In this document: positions 47,708 to 57,647 of the stretch, piece by piece
How the letters are laid out: each line of letters starts with the position of its first letter
Numbering within the stretch: the first letter of the stretch is position 1
Assembly (NCBI GenBank): GCA_004565275.1
Contig: SDOX01000122.1
Location: forward strand, 960,279 to 1,024,278
From: Nannochloropsis salina CCMP1776
Taxonomy: Eukaryota; Sar; Eustigmatophyceae; Eustigmatales; Monodopsidaceae
Length of the DNA stretch: 64,000 nucleotides
Reading direction: 5' to 3'
Made by a program: the position numbers and the translations under genes
Notes under the pieces: model-generated
Databases searched by the model: none
What the model was told of the DNA's origin: nothing
What the model saw: only the letters and a program-made list of their open reading frames with translations

Positions 47708-48397
47708 TCATCTCCTCTTCATAGCACCCCCAGCGCGCCCCGCTTCCACCGCCTCTGTACCATCGGCAGGAGCTATGTACAACAATCCTATGGACAGGGC
47801 CACGAAAAACAAAGCAAATGTCACCCCGTCCTCCACACCTGCGGCATCTGGCAAGAATTCGGACCATGCTATGGCTACCCAGCATGCAAAGCAGAGAGCA
47901 CTGCCCCTGGCAGCCGTCCGCCACCGGTGACGAGTCATCCACAAAAATGCTAGTAAAAGCTCAAACACGCCTACTGCCGTCTTGACTGTAGAGGCCGGGA
48001 ACCGTGGGACGCGGGCGTGAAGGGAGGGATGGGCGGCAAGCAAAGCATCGACATGCTTGTACGCTTGCTCGGTGGCCAGTAGGTAGGATTTGTTTAAAGA
48101 GCGGTACAGGTCCTGGGAGAGTTCTATGCCCCACAGCTGTGCCGAAAATGGACGGGATGGTCGGTAAAAGGAATGATTAGAGGTGGCTCTAGTCTCGAGG
48201 GCATGCATGCACTCCGCTAATGGCTGGAGCAACCTGTGTTGTAATTAAAACACAGTTCCCACCAACCCTCTCGTGATCAGTGAGTTCAGCCATACCTTGT
48301 ACGTGAACTTGTGAATTCCGGATAACAGTAGGACATAAGCCACCGCCAAGGCGCCCAAATTGAAGAGGATGGTACGTATAAGGGAGGTGAAGGACAT
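47708..48397 (-). CDS. Small DoxX/TMEM35-like membrane protein
   Basis: Two exons: 48397-48296 and 48223-47708, about 205 residues (MSFTSLIRTILFNLGALAVAYVLLLSGIHKFTYK then PLAECMHALETR). An equally phase-consistent alternative uses donor 48302 and acceptor 48234, changing a few residues. There are four hydrophobic segments: the first at residues 8-26 followed by GIHKF, then STVKTAVGVFELLLAFLWM, GSALCFACWVAIAWSEF, and VTFALFFVALSIGLLYI. A first helix ending in (S/A)GIHK and three later helices is the layout of DoxX/TMEM35-like proteins, which include quinone-linked and chaperone-like membrane proteins. The match is by layout only, so function is unassigned. The C-terminus ends AMKRR, a possible ER-retention-like basic end. 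Divergent from alanine aminotransferase. Confidence 0.6.
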
Positions 48398-49199
48398 GCC
48401 GGTCACCTAGCCCAGCCGCCTTTTCCAAAAAGGCAGCAGAAACGTGGATGACTTGACGACGACAAGCAATCGTAAACCTGTGGTATGCATGCCAGGAATG
48501 TCACGGCGTGACCACATGGGGGAAGAACGGAAATCCTCGTTCTTGCGCTTTGCTCATGGCGGAAGGGTTTGCACGAGCACACCGCTTGAGGTTTGGAGGG
48601 AGCGAGGGTTAGCTTGCTGCCAGAGGCGGAAAACTAAATAGGAGGATTGCCTATTTAAAAGCAGCCGCCCTGTCCATCATGTCCATGTGGACGGTGGGGG
48701 GGTGAAACAGGGTGACACAAATCATGGCTCATGACATTTTTTGTGCAAAAGACGTTTTTGGGATTCAATCCATATGCCGCTGCGGTTGAGGAAAAGGTAA
48801 TTGTTCTATTCGATCCGCTTCAGTCAACCCTTTTGGGAAAGAAAGCGATATATGCCGACATGCACAGACATTGCGCTCAAGAGCCTCGTCAATACATATT
48901 CACCACGTAGAATGATACAATAACTTGCAATTGGAAGGGCAGGATAGATTCTGCCCCGAGTTCTCGCGATTTCTGATCCCTCCTTGCCTTTGCTCAACAC
49001 AAATACACGACACAAAGCTCCGAGGGTCGGTTTTCACACCATGAAAACCATTCGCTGCATGTGACTTTACTCCTGCTATTTGAGGAGCATGGGGGAGAAG
49101 CCAGCGCAGGACCTTCGCGGAGGCGTGTCCTAATCATTTTTCGAACTGAATCTCTGTGTCGGACGTCTTCCCTCCCCACTGTCCAGACTCTACAACACG
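48398..49199. other. Divergent promoter region, DoxX-like / alanine aminotransferase
   Basis: 802 bases between two diverging start codons. No coding content; short AT-rich stretches near 48650 and 48890-48930. No named element. Confidence 0.35.
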
Positions 49200-51412
49200 A
49201 TGGAGGCCATCTTCAGCTCCATCGGTCTACGACGCTTCCTGCATCGCCCAGCAGGCAGGGCACCCAAATGGAGCAAAGAGACGGTCAACCAAGATGTCCT
49301 GAATGCTTCCTACGCAGTACGCGGCCCCGTGCTGGACTTGGCCATGAAAATGGAGGAACGGCTCAGAAGCGGGGAAAGCTTGCCCTTTAAGGAAATGATT
49401 TATTGCAACATTGGTGAGTTTCATGTCGGGAGAAATGAGAAATGCTCAAAGAGGGGAAATTTCTGACATGGCCTCGCTCTGCCTGGTTCCCGTCGTGGGT
49501 GACAACAGGTAACCCCCAGTCGTTGCAACAGAAGCCTTTGACGTTTGTGCGACAAGTCCTGTCCCTCGTGACGAACCCGCTGCTTTTGGAGAAGCACAGC
49601 GATCTCTTTCCCTCCGACGCCGTGGCCCGCGCCCAGGTAAGGAGCCAGGGGGAGGGAAGGATCATTGCCGGACGTCCACGCACATACATGGAGGGGGCGG
49701 AAGTGAGAGTAGCTGGGCATGTGGGGGCGGAAGTGAGAGTGGCTGGGCATGTGGGGGCTGAAGTGAGAGTGACTGGGCTTGGACCTGATAAATTAACCCA
49801 CCATCTTCCGTCCCTGCCTCCCTCCCTCCCCTCTGGAAGAAATATCTGGGGGCGCATCCCATGGGCGCCTACAGCAACAGTCAGGGCATCAAAACCGTGC
49901 GGGAGGAGGTGGCGGCCTTTATCGGGAAGCGGGACCAGACTTTCTCCCCGGACCCGGACGCGATTTTTTTGATCAACGGGGCGAGTGAAGGGGTCCGGTA
50001 TGGCCTTCAGTCCCTCCTTCGGCCCCGTCTCGCCGGCTACCACGACGGCGTCCTCGTGCCCATTCCCCAATACCCTCTGTACTCCGCCTTGACCACGCTC
50101 TTGAACGGCGAACTCGTCCCTTACTACCTGCGCGAGGAGGAAGGCTGGACGTTGGAGGTGGGGGATCTGGAGGAGGCGTTGAAGCAGGCTCGGGCAAGGG
50201 GTGTAACGGTCCGGGGTTTGGTGGTGATCAATCCCGGAAATCCGACGGGGCAACTGCTCTCCCGTGCGAACATGGAAAAAATCATCGAGTTCTGTGTGCG
50301 GGAAAACTTGGTGCTGATGGCCGACGAGGTCTATCAGACCAACATCTACGTGGACGACCGGGGCTTCCTGTCGTTTCGCAAAGTGGCAGTGGACATGGGC
50401 TTACCCCCCGACGCGGGGCCGGAGGAGCAGGGAATGAACGAGAAGCATTTACAGCTGGTGTCGTTCCATTCCGTGAGCAAAGGTTTCATGGGCGAATGTG
50501 GCTTGCGCGGTGGTACGTGGGAAGATAATGGGAATCGGATGGATGGGGGGGGGGGTTAGGGATGTAAACGAAGGAGGGGAAAGCACTCTTGCCCGGAGTG
50601 GACCCGGAAGGGTTTCGTTGCGTTGGACAGGCGGAATATTTTACGCTAGGACATGCATAGACGGCAAATTTCACTCTCGGCCGTGCATAGACACTTTGCT
50701 CCGGTCGGGTCCTGGCACCCTTGATCTATCCGCGCTCCTCCCGGCTCAGGGCTATCTCCAGGTTTCACGCCAGAGTGGGAACGAGAAGATAGCGTTGCTT
50801 CCGAGTCAGAGAAATGCTCTCAAGCTAAAAAAAATGCCTGCTGACAATTTCTCTGCGCAATCCCCCTTTTTACTCGCCATGTTACTCCCAGGGTACATGG
50901 AGCTTTTTGGAATCCCCCCAGGCGTCAAAGCCCAGTTGTACAAGCTCGCCTCCATCTCTCTGTGCAGCAATACGATTGGCCAAGTCGTGACGGGCTTGAT
51001 GGTCCACCCTCCGGAAGAAGGCTCCCCTTCCTTCCCTACCTACGAAGGAGAACGCACAGCCACCCTCACTTCCCTGCGCCGGCGCGCTCAGAAACTCACG
51101 GCGGGTTTGGGAAACTTGGAAGGCGTGAGTGTTCAGCCTTCTACAGGAGCCATGTACTCCTTCCCACGCCTCAGCCTACCCCCTGCCTTCCACGCAGAAG
51201 CTGTCAAACAAGGCACAAAAGCCGACGAGTTGTACTGCATCCGTTTAGTGGAAGCGACCGGCATCGTCGTCGTCCCGGGGTCTGGCTTCGGCCAAGTGGA
51301 TGGATCCTGGCATTTCCGAACTACGTTTTTGCCCCCTGAAGACAAAATGGACTCTGTGATGGAACGCTTAGGAAAATTCCACAAGGAACTCCTGGATGCA
51401 TACCGCGGGTAG
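49200..51412 (+). CDS. ALT: Alanine aminotransferase
   Basis: Four exons: 49200-49413, 49509-49636, 49840-50512, 50892-51412, phases 1,0,1, giving 511 residues. Splicing rebuilds YCNIGNPQSL, ARAQKYLGAHPMGAYSNSQG and GECGLRGGYMELFGIPP, all canonical for alanine/glyoxylate aminotransferases. VINPGNPTGQ binds the cofactor, ADEVYQTNIY carries the ring-stacking region, and the Lys of SFHSVSKGFMGECG forms the Schiff base with pyridoxal phosphate. The enzyme exchanges the amino group between alanine and 2-oxoglutarate, linking pyruvate and nitrogen metabolism. The N-terminus (MEAIFSSIGLRRFLHRPAGRAPKW) is basic and amphipathic, consistent with a mitochondrial presequence. The second intron contains a 30-base minisatellite. 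Family length is about 480-545 residues. Confidence 0.95.
49693..49780 (+). repeat. 30-base minisatellite, three copies, in an alanine aminotransferase intron
   Basis: Three consecutive units of 30, 30 and 28 bases start at 49693, 49723 and 49753. Each contains GCGGAAGTGAGAGT or a close variant followed by a GCTGGGCATGT-like part. Lies wholly within intron 2. Confidence 0.9.
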
Positions 51413-52163
51413 ATGTCGACGAGGCGAAAACAAACTTTTTATGGAGGTATTCTGAGAAAAACATGCAGAGGGGACGAGGGATACCCACATAACATTCGCA
51501 CAAGAAATGATACTTGGTCTAGAACGCTTGAACGCATGGCACAGAAAGCTAAATCAGAACATGTGCTTGATGTGCAGTAGTTGCTATTACGTAATTACTG
51601 AGAGATGCCAGGTTACAAGTGCGTACGTACGTCGCTATGGTCACTTTTAAGGCTTAGGTTTGCAAATAGAGAGCTCTGTAATGAATGCATGTTGGCATTG
51701 TAAGTACAGGAGTACATGAAGTATCCTAAATTTCTGTAGCCTGCAAGCCTGTTTTTCGGTGCACAACTGTGAAGACCAATATTGGTATCACTGTTGTCCG
51801 TGGAATCATTTCGTTGATGTTGAAACATAAGAGGAGAAAGTCTGACAAGCTACAAGAAATTGATCTTAAATGCATTTGCAATGATCACCCGTTTTTTGGT
51901 TTGCTGTCATTGGAAAATGTTTTGTTCAAATTTGAAATTCAGCGATAAGCCGTTGAAGCCGACTGTTTCCGTTTCGCGTCTGGCACGGGTGCTTTACACA
52001 TGTCGACAATTTGAAAGAAGGCATCGACCATTTCCCTAAACCTGCTAGCCATGTAGACTTTCTGGATTGCCATCATCTTGCTTGATGTTGCCCTTTGTTT
52101 GAGACCCCTCTCTTCTCTTCTCTGATATTTCCCCTCAGGACCTGCTCTCCTTCCCCGAAGCAA
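51413..52163. other. Spacer with one copy of a 70-base direct repeat
   Basis: 751 bases between alanine aminotransferase and the next plus-strand gene. It contains the left copy (51850-51919) of a direct repeat whose right copy is at 53414-53483. No gene recognised. Confidence 0.4.
51850..51919 (+). repeat. Direct repeat, left copy
   Basis: Shares a 70-base alignable segment, roughly four-fifths identical, with 53414-53483, including the stretch ATGATCACCCG. The two copies bracket the membrane-protein gene at 52164-53273. Confidence 0.75.
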
Positions 52164-53273
52164 ATGAAGAGCGAGGCTTCACAAGAGCTAGCGTCGGGCG
52201 CAGGGGATTTCAGAAATGGCAGTCGAATGTCACCTCCTTTGTCCCGCTCACCCACGAACCGTGCATCGCCCCCTTCCATTCATGATCATGGTCGACATAC
52301 GCCTCCGATTCCCGAAGCATCTCTCAAGAACATCGACCTTGGAGGCGGGCATGTAGCTCCTCATCAAGCAATAAGAAGGCGGGACCACTTGTCGCCATCT
52401 TTTGTGCTGTCGAAGCAGTATCCAATACCGCAAGTGCAGGAATTGACGGCCGTCGACGGAAGAGGACAGGGGGCTTCGTCAGCATGGAGGCTCGCTTTAG
52501 CGCAACTCAAGCGTTTCGACATCGAATGGGTAATCAGTTTTCTCCTCATCATTTTTACATGCTCAGCTACAGCCATTTTTACGCGCGACAAGGGTTGGTT
52601 TCTCCTCACCGCGCCATTGGTGGGTTTTCCATTGTCCAATACGTTCGCGTCGTTCAACATCGGCCTCTCCACCTATGTAGCCGAGGCTTACGGCGGTGAC
52701 GAGCGTTTAACATTGTATCGACACGTGGGGAGAATATCAGAACTTTCTCCGCGCGCAGGGAGCATCGCAATATACCTATACGTGTGCCTGGTCTTTTCAT
52801 TGCTTCTATCGGTGATCCTGCTTTGGTATATCGCCTTGTTCTACCAGTATTTGAAAAGCATCGAGCTGTTGCCCTCAAGAGAATCGGCTGTGCGACTGTT
52901 TGGTCTAGGTGCGCTGACACTTGGGCTCCTGCTGTCAGCGCTTGGCACAGGATCTTTTCGGGCCGTCATATGGAACGATATGCGGCACCGTCGCAACAGC
53001 AGCGAAAGTGTGAATAGCGCTGACGCCTCCCCGAGTTTCACAGACATTGATACGGGGGCACTAGCTCTTCGTAATGGGTACGCTTACGGTTCTACCGTCA
53101 TTACCTGGCTCCTGTGGATCATCGTCGGCTGTGTTTTCATTTCTCGCTCAAGCTGGTGGGCTAAAGGCGCGGGCATGGCGGCGACACAGGCGCAAGCAGA
53201 CATAGAAATAGTCAATGATGACATGGCATCAGAGGAGGAGAATACGGACCAAGGTCCGCCTCCCCATGTATAG
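52164..53273 (+). CDS. Multi-span membrane protein, function unknown
   Basis: Single-exon frame of 369 residues from the ATG at 52164; the frame is open 69 bases upstream without an ATG. The first 120 residues are Ser/Pro/His-rich and probably cytosolic. Hydrophobic spans follow: WVISFLLIIFTCSATAIF, WFLLTAPLVGFPLSNTF, IAIYLYVCLVFSLLLSVILL continuing into WYIALFYQYL, LFGLGALTLGLLLSALGTG, and VITWLLWIIVGCVFISRS. An acidic tail closes the protein (NDDMASEEENTDQG). The layout of four to five spans with a long first loop (LSTYVAEAYGGDERLT) loosely recalls SUR7/claudin-like tetraspans, but no motif confirms this, so I leave it unassigned. The gene is bracketed by a 70-base direct repeat. Confidence 0.65.
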   Translation: MKSEASQELASGAGDFRNGSRMSPPLSRSPTNRASPPSIHDHGRHTPPIPEASLKNIDLGGGHVAPHQAIRRRDHLSPSFVLSKQYPIPQVQELTAVDGRGQGASSAWRLALAQLKRFDIEWVISFLLIIFTCSATAIFTRDKGWFLLTAPLVGFPLSNTFASFNIGLSTYVAEAYGGDERLTLYRHVGRISELSPRAGSIAIYLYVCLVFSLLLSVILLWYIALFYQYLKSIELLPSRESAVRLFGLGALTLGLLLSALGTGSFRAVIWNDMRHRRNSSESVNSADASPSFTDIDTGALALRNGYAYGSTVITWLLWIIVGCVFISRSSWWAKGAGMAATQAQADIEIVNDDMASEEENTDQGPPPHV

Positions 53274-53876
53274 TCTACTTTCCATGATCCCCAACAGAAT
53301 ATTTACCCAAAAAAATCCATGAGTAAGCAGCAGGAAAAAGGGCGCGTATCGGCCAAGGCCCGTGTATATTTGCATTTGCGTGTCATGAGAGGTCAGGAGA
53401 ACAAGGCCCAACGCTACAAAAAATTAATTTTACGTGTATTTGCTATGATCACCCGCTTTTTGGTTTGCTTCTATCAGAATATGCGTTGCGTGGACCCTTG
53501 CATGTGCGATTTGTCGTGATGCTGGGCATCACGACCCTCTCGAAGAGCCCGTCATCTGCCACACTTGATGTAAGAATAGACCTCTTATCATCACTTTGTC
53601 AATTGTGCGCATGGAGCTCGGGCGTGATACAATGGTATGTTCGAATCGGTAATTTGCTGGTAAGGCCTTGTCAGATATCAGTGTATACAATTGCATTTTG
53701 GGAAAAGAAAAGATGGGGGGGGAAGTCTTCTCGGACATCAATTACAGTGCTATTTTAGCGGCGGAAAGGAGTAATCGCATGCAGCGCTCGCATTGCCGTG
53801 TCCGTCAAGGCAAGCTAGGTTTCATCGAGTACTTTGTTCTTTGCAATCTCACGCCCGCGCTCGCTCTTGCCGAAGC
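53274..53876. other. Convergent 3' spacer with the right repeat copy
   Basis: 603 bases between the stops of the membrane-protein gene (+) and the sterol-isomerase gene (-). Contains the right direct-repeat copy at 53414-53483. No gene seen. Confidence 0.4.
53414..53483 (+). repeat. Direct repeat, right copy
   Basis: Partner of 51850-51919 in the same orientation. Contains ATTTGCTATGATCACCCG followed by CTTTTTGGTTTGCT, close to the left copy. Confidence 0.75.
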
Positions 53877-54545
53877 TTATAGTTCAACCACTCGACCACT
53901 CGCTTCTACAGGAGGAGGAGCAGCTGTAGCTACCAGGATCAGCGGCACTAAAATCACGTAGACAACCATCGCCATTGCCAGCACCCAGAACCAATGGACC
54001 GAAGGTATCCCCGGTGCCTGCCCCCTCTCCTCCCTCTTGCTCCCTCCTTCTTCCCCTCCGCTCGCTCCAATTTGGGCCAGGGAGCAGGCCCCAACGAGTG
54101 TGGCCCCGCTTTCCCATGCAAGGACGGCGGGGATGAGGACCCACAGGCCATTCATAAAGATCAAATGCACCGAGAGGAGGAAGGGATCCTGAAGTGCCAG
54201 AGACGGCGCACCTGCCAGCACATCGGGTGCAAAAGTCATCCAACCGCCGTACAGCTCAAGAAGAGAGATGCCAAGTTGAAGGACGTGGCGGTAAGGACGT
54301 CGATGATAGATGGCCCATGCGGCAAGCAGGCAGGCGGGGCCCAGGAGAAAAACAGTGACCAATTCGATGGCGATGATATTAGGATCTCGCCCGGCCCACC
54401 GACTGTCTGCTCGCGCGTACTCACGCCAGAGGAACCCCATGAAGGAGGGCGAGGCACGCGCAGTGGGACCCAATGCGAGGAGCACGTAGCCAAGTTCGAT
54501 GGAGAGATGCGTGATGGCGTCGAGCACAAACCATGAGAAGGCGAC
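53877..54545 (-). CDS. EBP-type sterol isomerase, 5' end unresolved
   Basis: The 3' exon (54545-53877, 222 residues) begins after a clear acceptor (gaccgatttcctcag) with VAFSWFVLDAITHLSIELGYVLLAL. It matches emopamil-binding protein/sterol delta8-delta7 isomerase: the catalytic HLSIE (H-x3-E), FLWREYARADSRW, IIAIELVTVFLLGPACLL, YRHVLQLGISLLELYGGWMTF and FMNGLWVLIPAVL. The enzyme moves the ring-B double bond of sterols in the ER membrane. A loop of about 20 extra residues ([17 protein letters not shown]) lies before the last span. The N-terminal span or spans must be on one or more upstream exons between about 54560 and 55700; I could not place them with confidence. Confidence 0.82.
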   Translation of the reverse strand, partial: VAFSWFVLDAITHLSIELGYVLLALGPTARASPSFMGFLWREYARADSRWAGRDPNIIAIELVTVFLLGPACLLAAWAIYHRRPYRHVLQLGISLLELYGGWMTFAPDVLAGAPSLALQDPFLLSVHLIFMNGLWVLIPAVLAWESGATLVGACSLAQIGASGGEEGGSKREERGQAPGIPSVHWFWVLAMAMVVYVILVPLILVATAAPPPVEASGRVVEL

Positions 54546-55889
54546 CTGAGGAAATCGGTCAAACAAAAGACGGGAAAGAAGAGAACAGGTAGAGCAGGGG
54601 GAGAGGGTGTGTCAACAACCGTATGCCTTTGGAAAAAAACACACAAAAATTGACGAGAGCGATGATTGGGAGAAGTCGCAGGTAATTTTGTTCCTGTTGA
54701 TAACGATCCGTACCCGATCTATGTACGTCATGGGCACATTATGCTGCCACTTTGGTTCCCTCTTGATGCTGCCCTCGCGCCGACCCTGCTCCATACCTAT
54801 ACAGTGTCTTCAAAGCGCATTTTGTTGTGATGGTCGTGAAGCCAATCGCTTTTATCCTGCTCTAAGACATGAATACCACTTGTAGGAATAAGGCGCGAAG
54901 AAAGCATCAGGCTTTCGAGGTGTTAGGCTGGCGGCAGACATGATATACATTTAATGCCCCTGTTTGGCGCACCGTCTGGGCTCTCTGACACCGCCTTGCC
55001 TCCACACAATCGTAAGCGTGATGCTGCCCACATGATTCTCTGGGTTGCCTTTACATAGCCAGCACCACGGAGACGTAAATTGCTCGGCATCCCCTGCGCT
55101 CGCTGTGTCCTCAGCGAGCGGAAGGCCAATGAGAAAGGAACAAAGTTAAATCTCCGCGGATAAATACACGTGGCCATCCGTGCCGTTCCCTGGTCCATTC
55201 TCCTGTCCACATGGCATGTGGCCGGGCCGTCTCACGCATCCGGTCGCTCCATGTACGAAGTTCATATGGTGCACGCGGGAGATTTGGGGCACCACGTCTG
55301 GTTTGGTGCAGGCGGCCCGGTTATTGCCCGCGTCAGAGTGTATTGCTGCTCTCTCAGAGCCGGACATTTCCCTCCCCTTGAACTTCGAGGCTTAAGCTCT
55401 ACATACGACGAAACTCTCGGGATCGCCGTACGGTCACTTGGCATGGGCGTGATTACCCCCCCAAATACCGGCAGTGACGCGGGGCCGTGGCCTCTTGGGA
55501 GGACGGAGGGGCGTGGTCGTATGTGTCGTGTGGCTTTGTCGGGGCAGACGCACGTCACGACAAGAAAGAGAGCGAGGAAGTGGTGCGTAGGCCCCACTGC
55601 CGCTGCCGTCAGCAGTTCCTGAGCCCTTTTTACTGGGCTTACGGAAGTCGAACGCAACGTTTTTCATGCATCGTGCCTGACGCGTGATGTACCATGTATT
55701 GTACTAACAGGTGCATGTACCGTGTTGTTGCACTCTTCGGTCAAGGCGGGGGACGACGAGCTTAACTGGCGCACCCCGTGACGAGAGCAGGGGGTGGAGT
55801 GGGCGAATACTACAACACACAGCCATCAACACCTTCAGAAGCTGAGCAAATCAAGCGGTAATCAGAGAGAAGCATTCGCATCGGTTGTC
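54546..55889. other. Region holding unresolved 5' exon(s) of the sterol isomerase
   Basis: 1.3 kb between the recognised isomerase exon (-) and the start of the next plus-strand gene. It should contain the isomerase 5' exon(s) and promoter plus the promoter of the gene at 55890. Several frames are open but none shows a convincing EBP N-terminus. Confidence 0.3.
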
Positions 55890-57647
55890 ATGTGCACAAA
55901 CGAGCTCATGACGGGATGTGTGGAGGCGCCTACAGCAATGTGTTCCGGCAGTCACTTTTCGGCCAAGGCACCGGTTGGCGGCAACGAGCTCAAGGACCTC
56001 CGGTGCGACGCCCAGAGCATTTGCAAACCCTGTTTTTTGACTCGAGACGCGTCTGTCAATACCGCCGCGTCCATCACGGACGACGACGAGGACGAGGATG
56101 ATGAGAGCTGTGCATGTGCTTTGGAACGGGGCGGGGCCTCCATGACCCGGAGCTTGCTGGAGGACGACGCGGCTACCCTTTTCGGACTAGGCGGTTGCCT
56201 GGACCTGCTCGCGAATTCCAAGCATCGTCTCGGAGCCAGACAGACTTCCAGGAGAGATTGTGAAGCGGTGGAAAAGGAGAGCACGACGCTGCCTGCGTGG
56301 GCCCCTCTTCCCGTGCCACCGCCACAGCTTTGGCGACAGCGCTCAGCGCAAGAAATTCGCAAGCACTACGCGGTCAAGCTGGGCATTCGGACAATGGGCA
56401 CAGGCCATCTCGCGGCCGGGCGAAAAGCGTCGCAATGGCGAACGTCCTGTCTGCCCGAAGGCGTCCGTCCGGTGATCGAAAAATTGAAAGGCCAGCCCGA
56501 GTCCTACGGAGGATTCCTCCGCCTGATGCGGAGACAAACCTTGGTCGGAAAAGGGCAGCAGGCACCAGCGGAGAAAAGTGCACCCACTGGTAACCCAAGC
56601 TCCCCCGAGTTGCGGTCTTCGCTTTCCTCGGCAGACGACCGGGCGCCTGCCTGTGCCGCCTGCCATGCCCTCCCCTTGGACCGTGCGCCCAAACAGCGGG
56701 CCTTACCCGTGCCTGTTCCTGGACGCTCCAGCGTGGACAGCACGATCGAACCTCGACCTGCCGTGGACTATGTGGGAGGAAGCGGCGGGGACGACGAGAG
56801 CGACGGCTGCGGTTCCTTCTCCTCGGAAGCGTCGGGCTACCTGAGCTGCAGCTCCTGCTCTCGAACCAGCCCTTCTTTTCCCCTACCCGCGTTCCAGTAC
56901 CCCTTGGGGACTGGGGTGCCGCACAATATACGCGACGGGAGGCGGGTTGGCGGCTTGAAGCGCGAGCCCAAGCTTGCAGTGCCCCAGGTGAGCAACAGCG
57001 CGGGCGAGTCTGGGATGGGCAAGGCCCTTCCGTCCCCGTCCGCCCTCCCTCCCTCCTCCTTCCCCTCCCCCTCGACCTCGTCTTTTGCGGTGCGGTGCTT
57101 GATGGACGCGGCGAACAGCCCCGCGGACTCCACCAGCGTAGGGGCCATGAGCCTCACGCCTGCCTCCTGTTCCTTCTTGTCCCGGGCTTCCTCCCCGCCC
57201 CACGCCCAAACCGACCGGCAGGCCAGCCGCCTGGCCTTGTCCCCCGCCCCTCTTTCCCGACGTCGGATTGCCTTCCACGAAGACGTCTGCGTGGTCCACA
57301 TTCCTTCCCATACCGGTGCGTCGGCCGGGCTCCTAAGAAACCGCAACCCTAACCCTAACCCTCCCCTATGTCGGCCGCTCACCTCTTCCCTCCTTACTAC
57401 CCTTTCTCTCCCGTTTTCGACAGAGTACAGCCGTCGCATCAAGTCGCAGTACTGGACCAGCCCGGCCGAAATCTACGAGATGGCGTGTCGGAACCTGGTA
57501 GAATTCGAGGCGGAAGGGTACTCGTGGGAGGCAGCTTTGGAGGAGGAGCACCTGTACTGGTGCCCAGACACGGCCAGTTTTGTGCACCCGGCCCATATTA
57601 TGATGGAAGATCAAGATGATGGGAGAGAGGGAAGAAGGGAGGGTTGA
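55890..57647 (+). CDS. Ser-rich protein of unknown function with conserved C-terminal module
   Basis: Two exons: 55890-57315 and 57424-57647, giving 549 residues from the first ATG; the frame is open upstream to 55794 without an ATG. The intron (GTGCGT donor, ttttcgacag acceptor) is 108 bases, a multiple of three, and has no stop, so its retention would add 36 residues. Splicing joins HIPSHT to EYSRRIKSQYWTSP, giving a compact module: RRIAFHEDVCVVHIPSHTEY, then RIKSQYWTSPAEIYEMACRN. Modules of the form V.F...V.V..IP...YS...K...W...E are common in uncharacterised heterokont proteins. The rest is Ser/Pro-rich with an acidic patch (DDDEDEDDES) and a CSSCS cluster, probably disordered. I do not recognise the function; a regulatory or scaffold role is a guess. 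Confidence 0.6.
   Translation: MCTNELMTGCVEAPTAMCSGSHFSAKAPVGGNELKDLRCDAQSICKPCFLTRDASVNTAASITDDDEDEDDESCACALERGGASMTRSLLEDDAATLFGLGGCLDLLANSKHRLGARQTSRRDCEAVEKESTTLPAWAPLPVPPPQLWRQRSAQEIRKHYAVKLGIRTMGTGHLAAGRKASQWRTSCLPEGVRPVIEKLKGQPESYGGFLRLMRRQTLVGKGQQAPAEKSAPTGNPSSPELRSSLSSADDRAPACAACHALPLDRAPKQRALPVPVPGRSSVDSTIEPRPAVDYVGGSGGDDESDGCGSFSSEASGYLSCSSCSRTSPSFPLPAFQYPLGTGVPHNIRDGRRVGGLKREPKLAVPQVSNSAGESGMGKALPSPSALPPSSFPSPSTSSFAVRCLMDAANSPADSTSVGAMSLTPASCSFLSRASSPPHAQTDRQASRLALSPAPLSRRRIAFHEDVCVVHIPSHTGASAGLLRNRNPNPNPPLCRPLTSSLLTTLSLPFSTEYSRRIKSQYWTSPAEIYEMACRNLVEFEAEGYSWEAALEEEHLYWCPDTASFVHPAHIMMEDQDDGREGRREG
57345..57362 (+). repeat. Telomere-like (CCCTAA)n array in an intron
   Basis: Three consecutive units of the C-rich telomere-type repeat, AACCCT three times, inside the 108-base intron of the gene at 55890. 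A more degenerate example lies at about 29775-29805 in a Ski2 intron. Confidence 0.85.

Noticed and set aside
47421-47942. Minus-strand frame of 173 codons overlapping the DoxX-like gene
   Set aside because: Different frame from the hydrophobic protein and without recognisable features.
55170-55622. Plus-strand frame of 150 codons upstream of the Ser-rich gene
   Set aside because: No domain, no splice partner; lies where the sterol isomerase 5' region is expected on the other strand.
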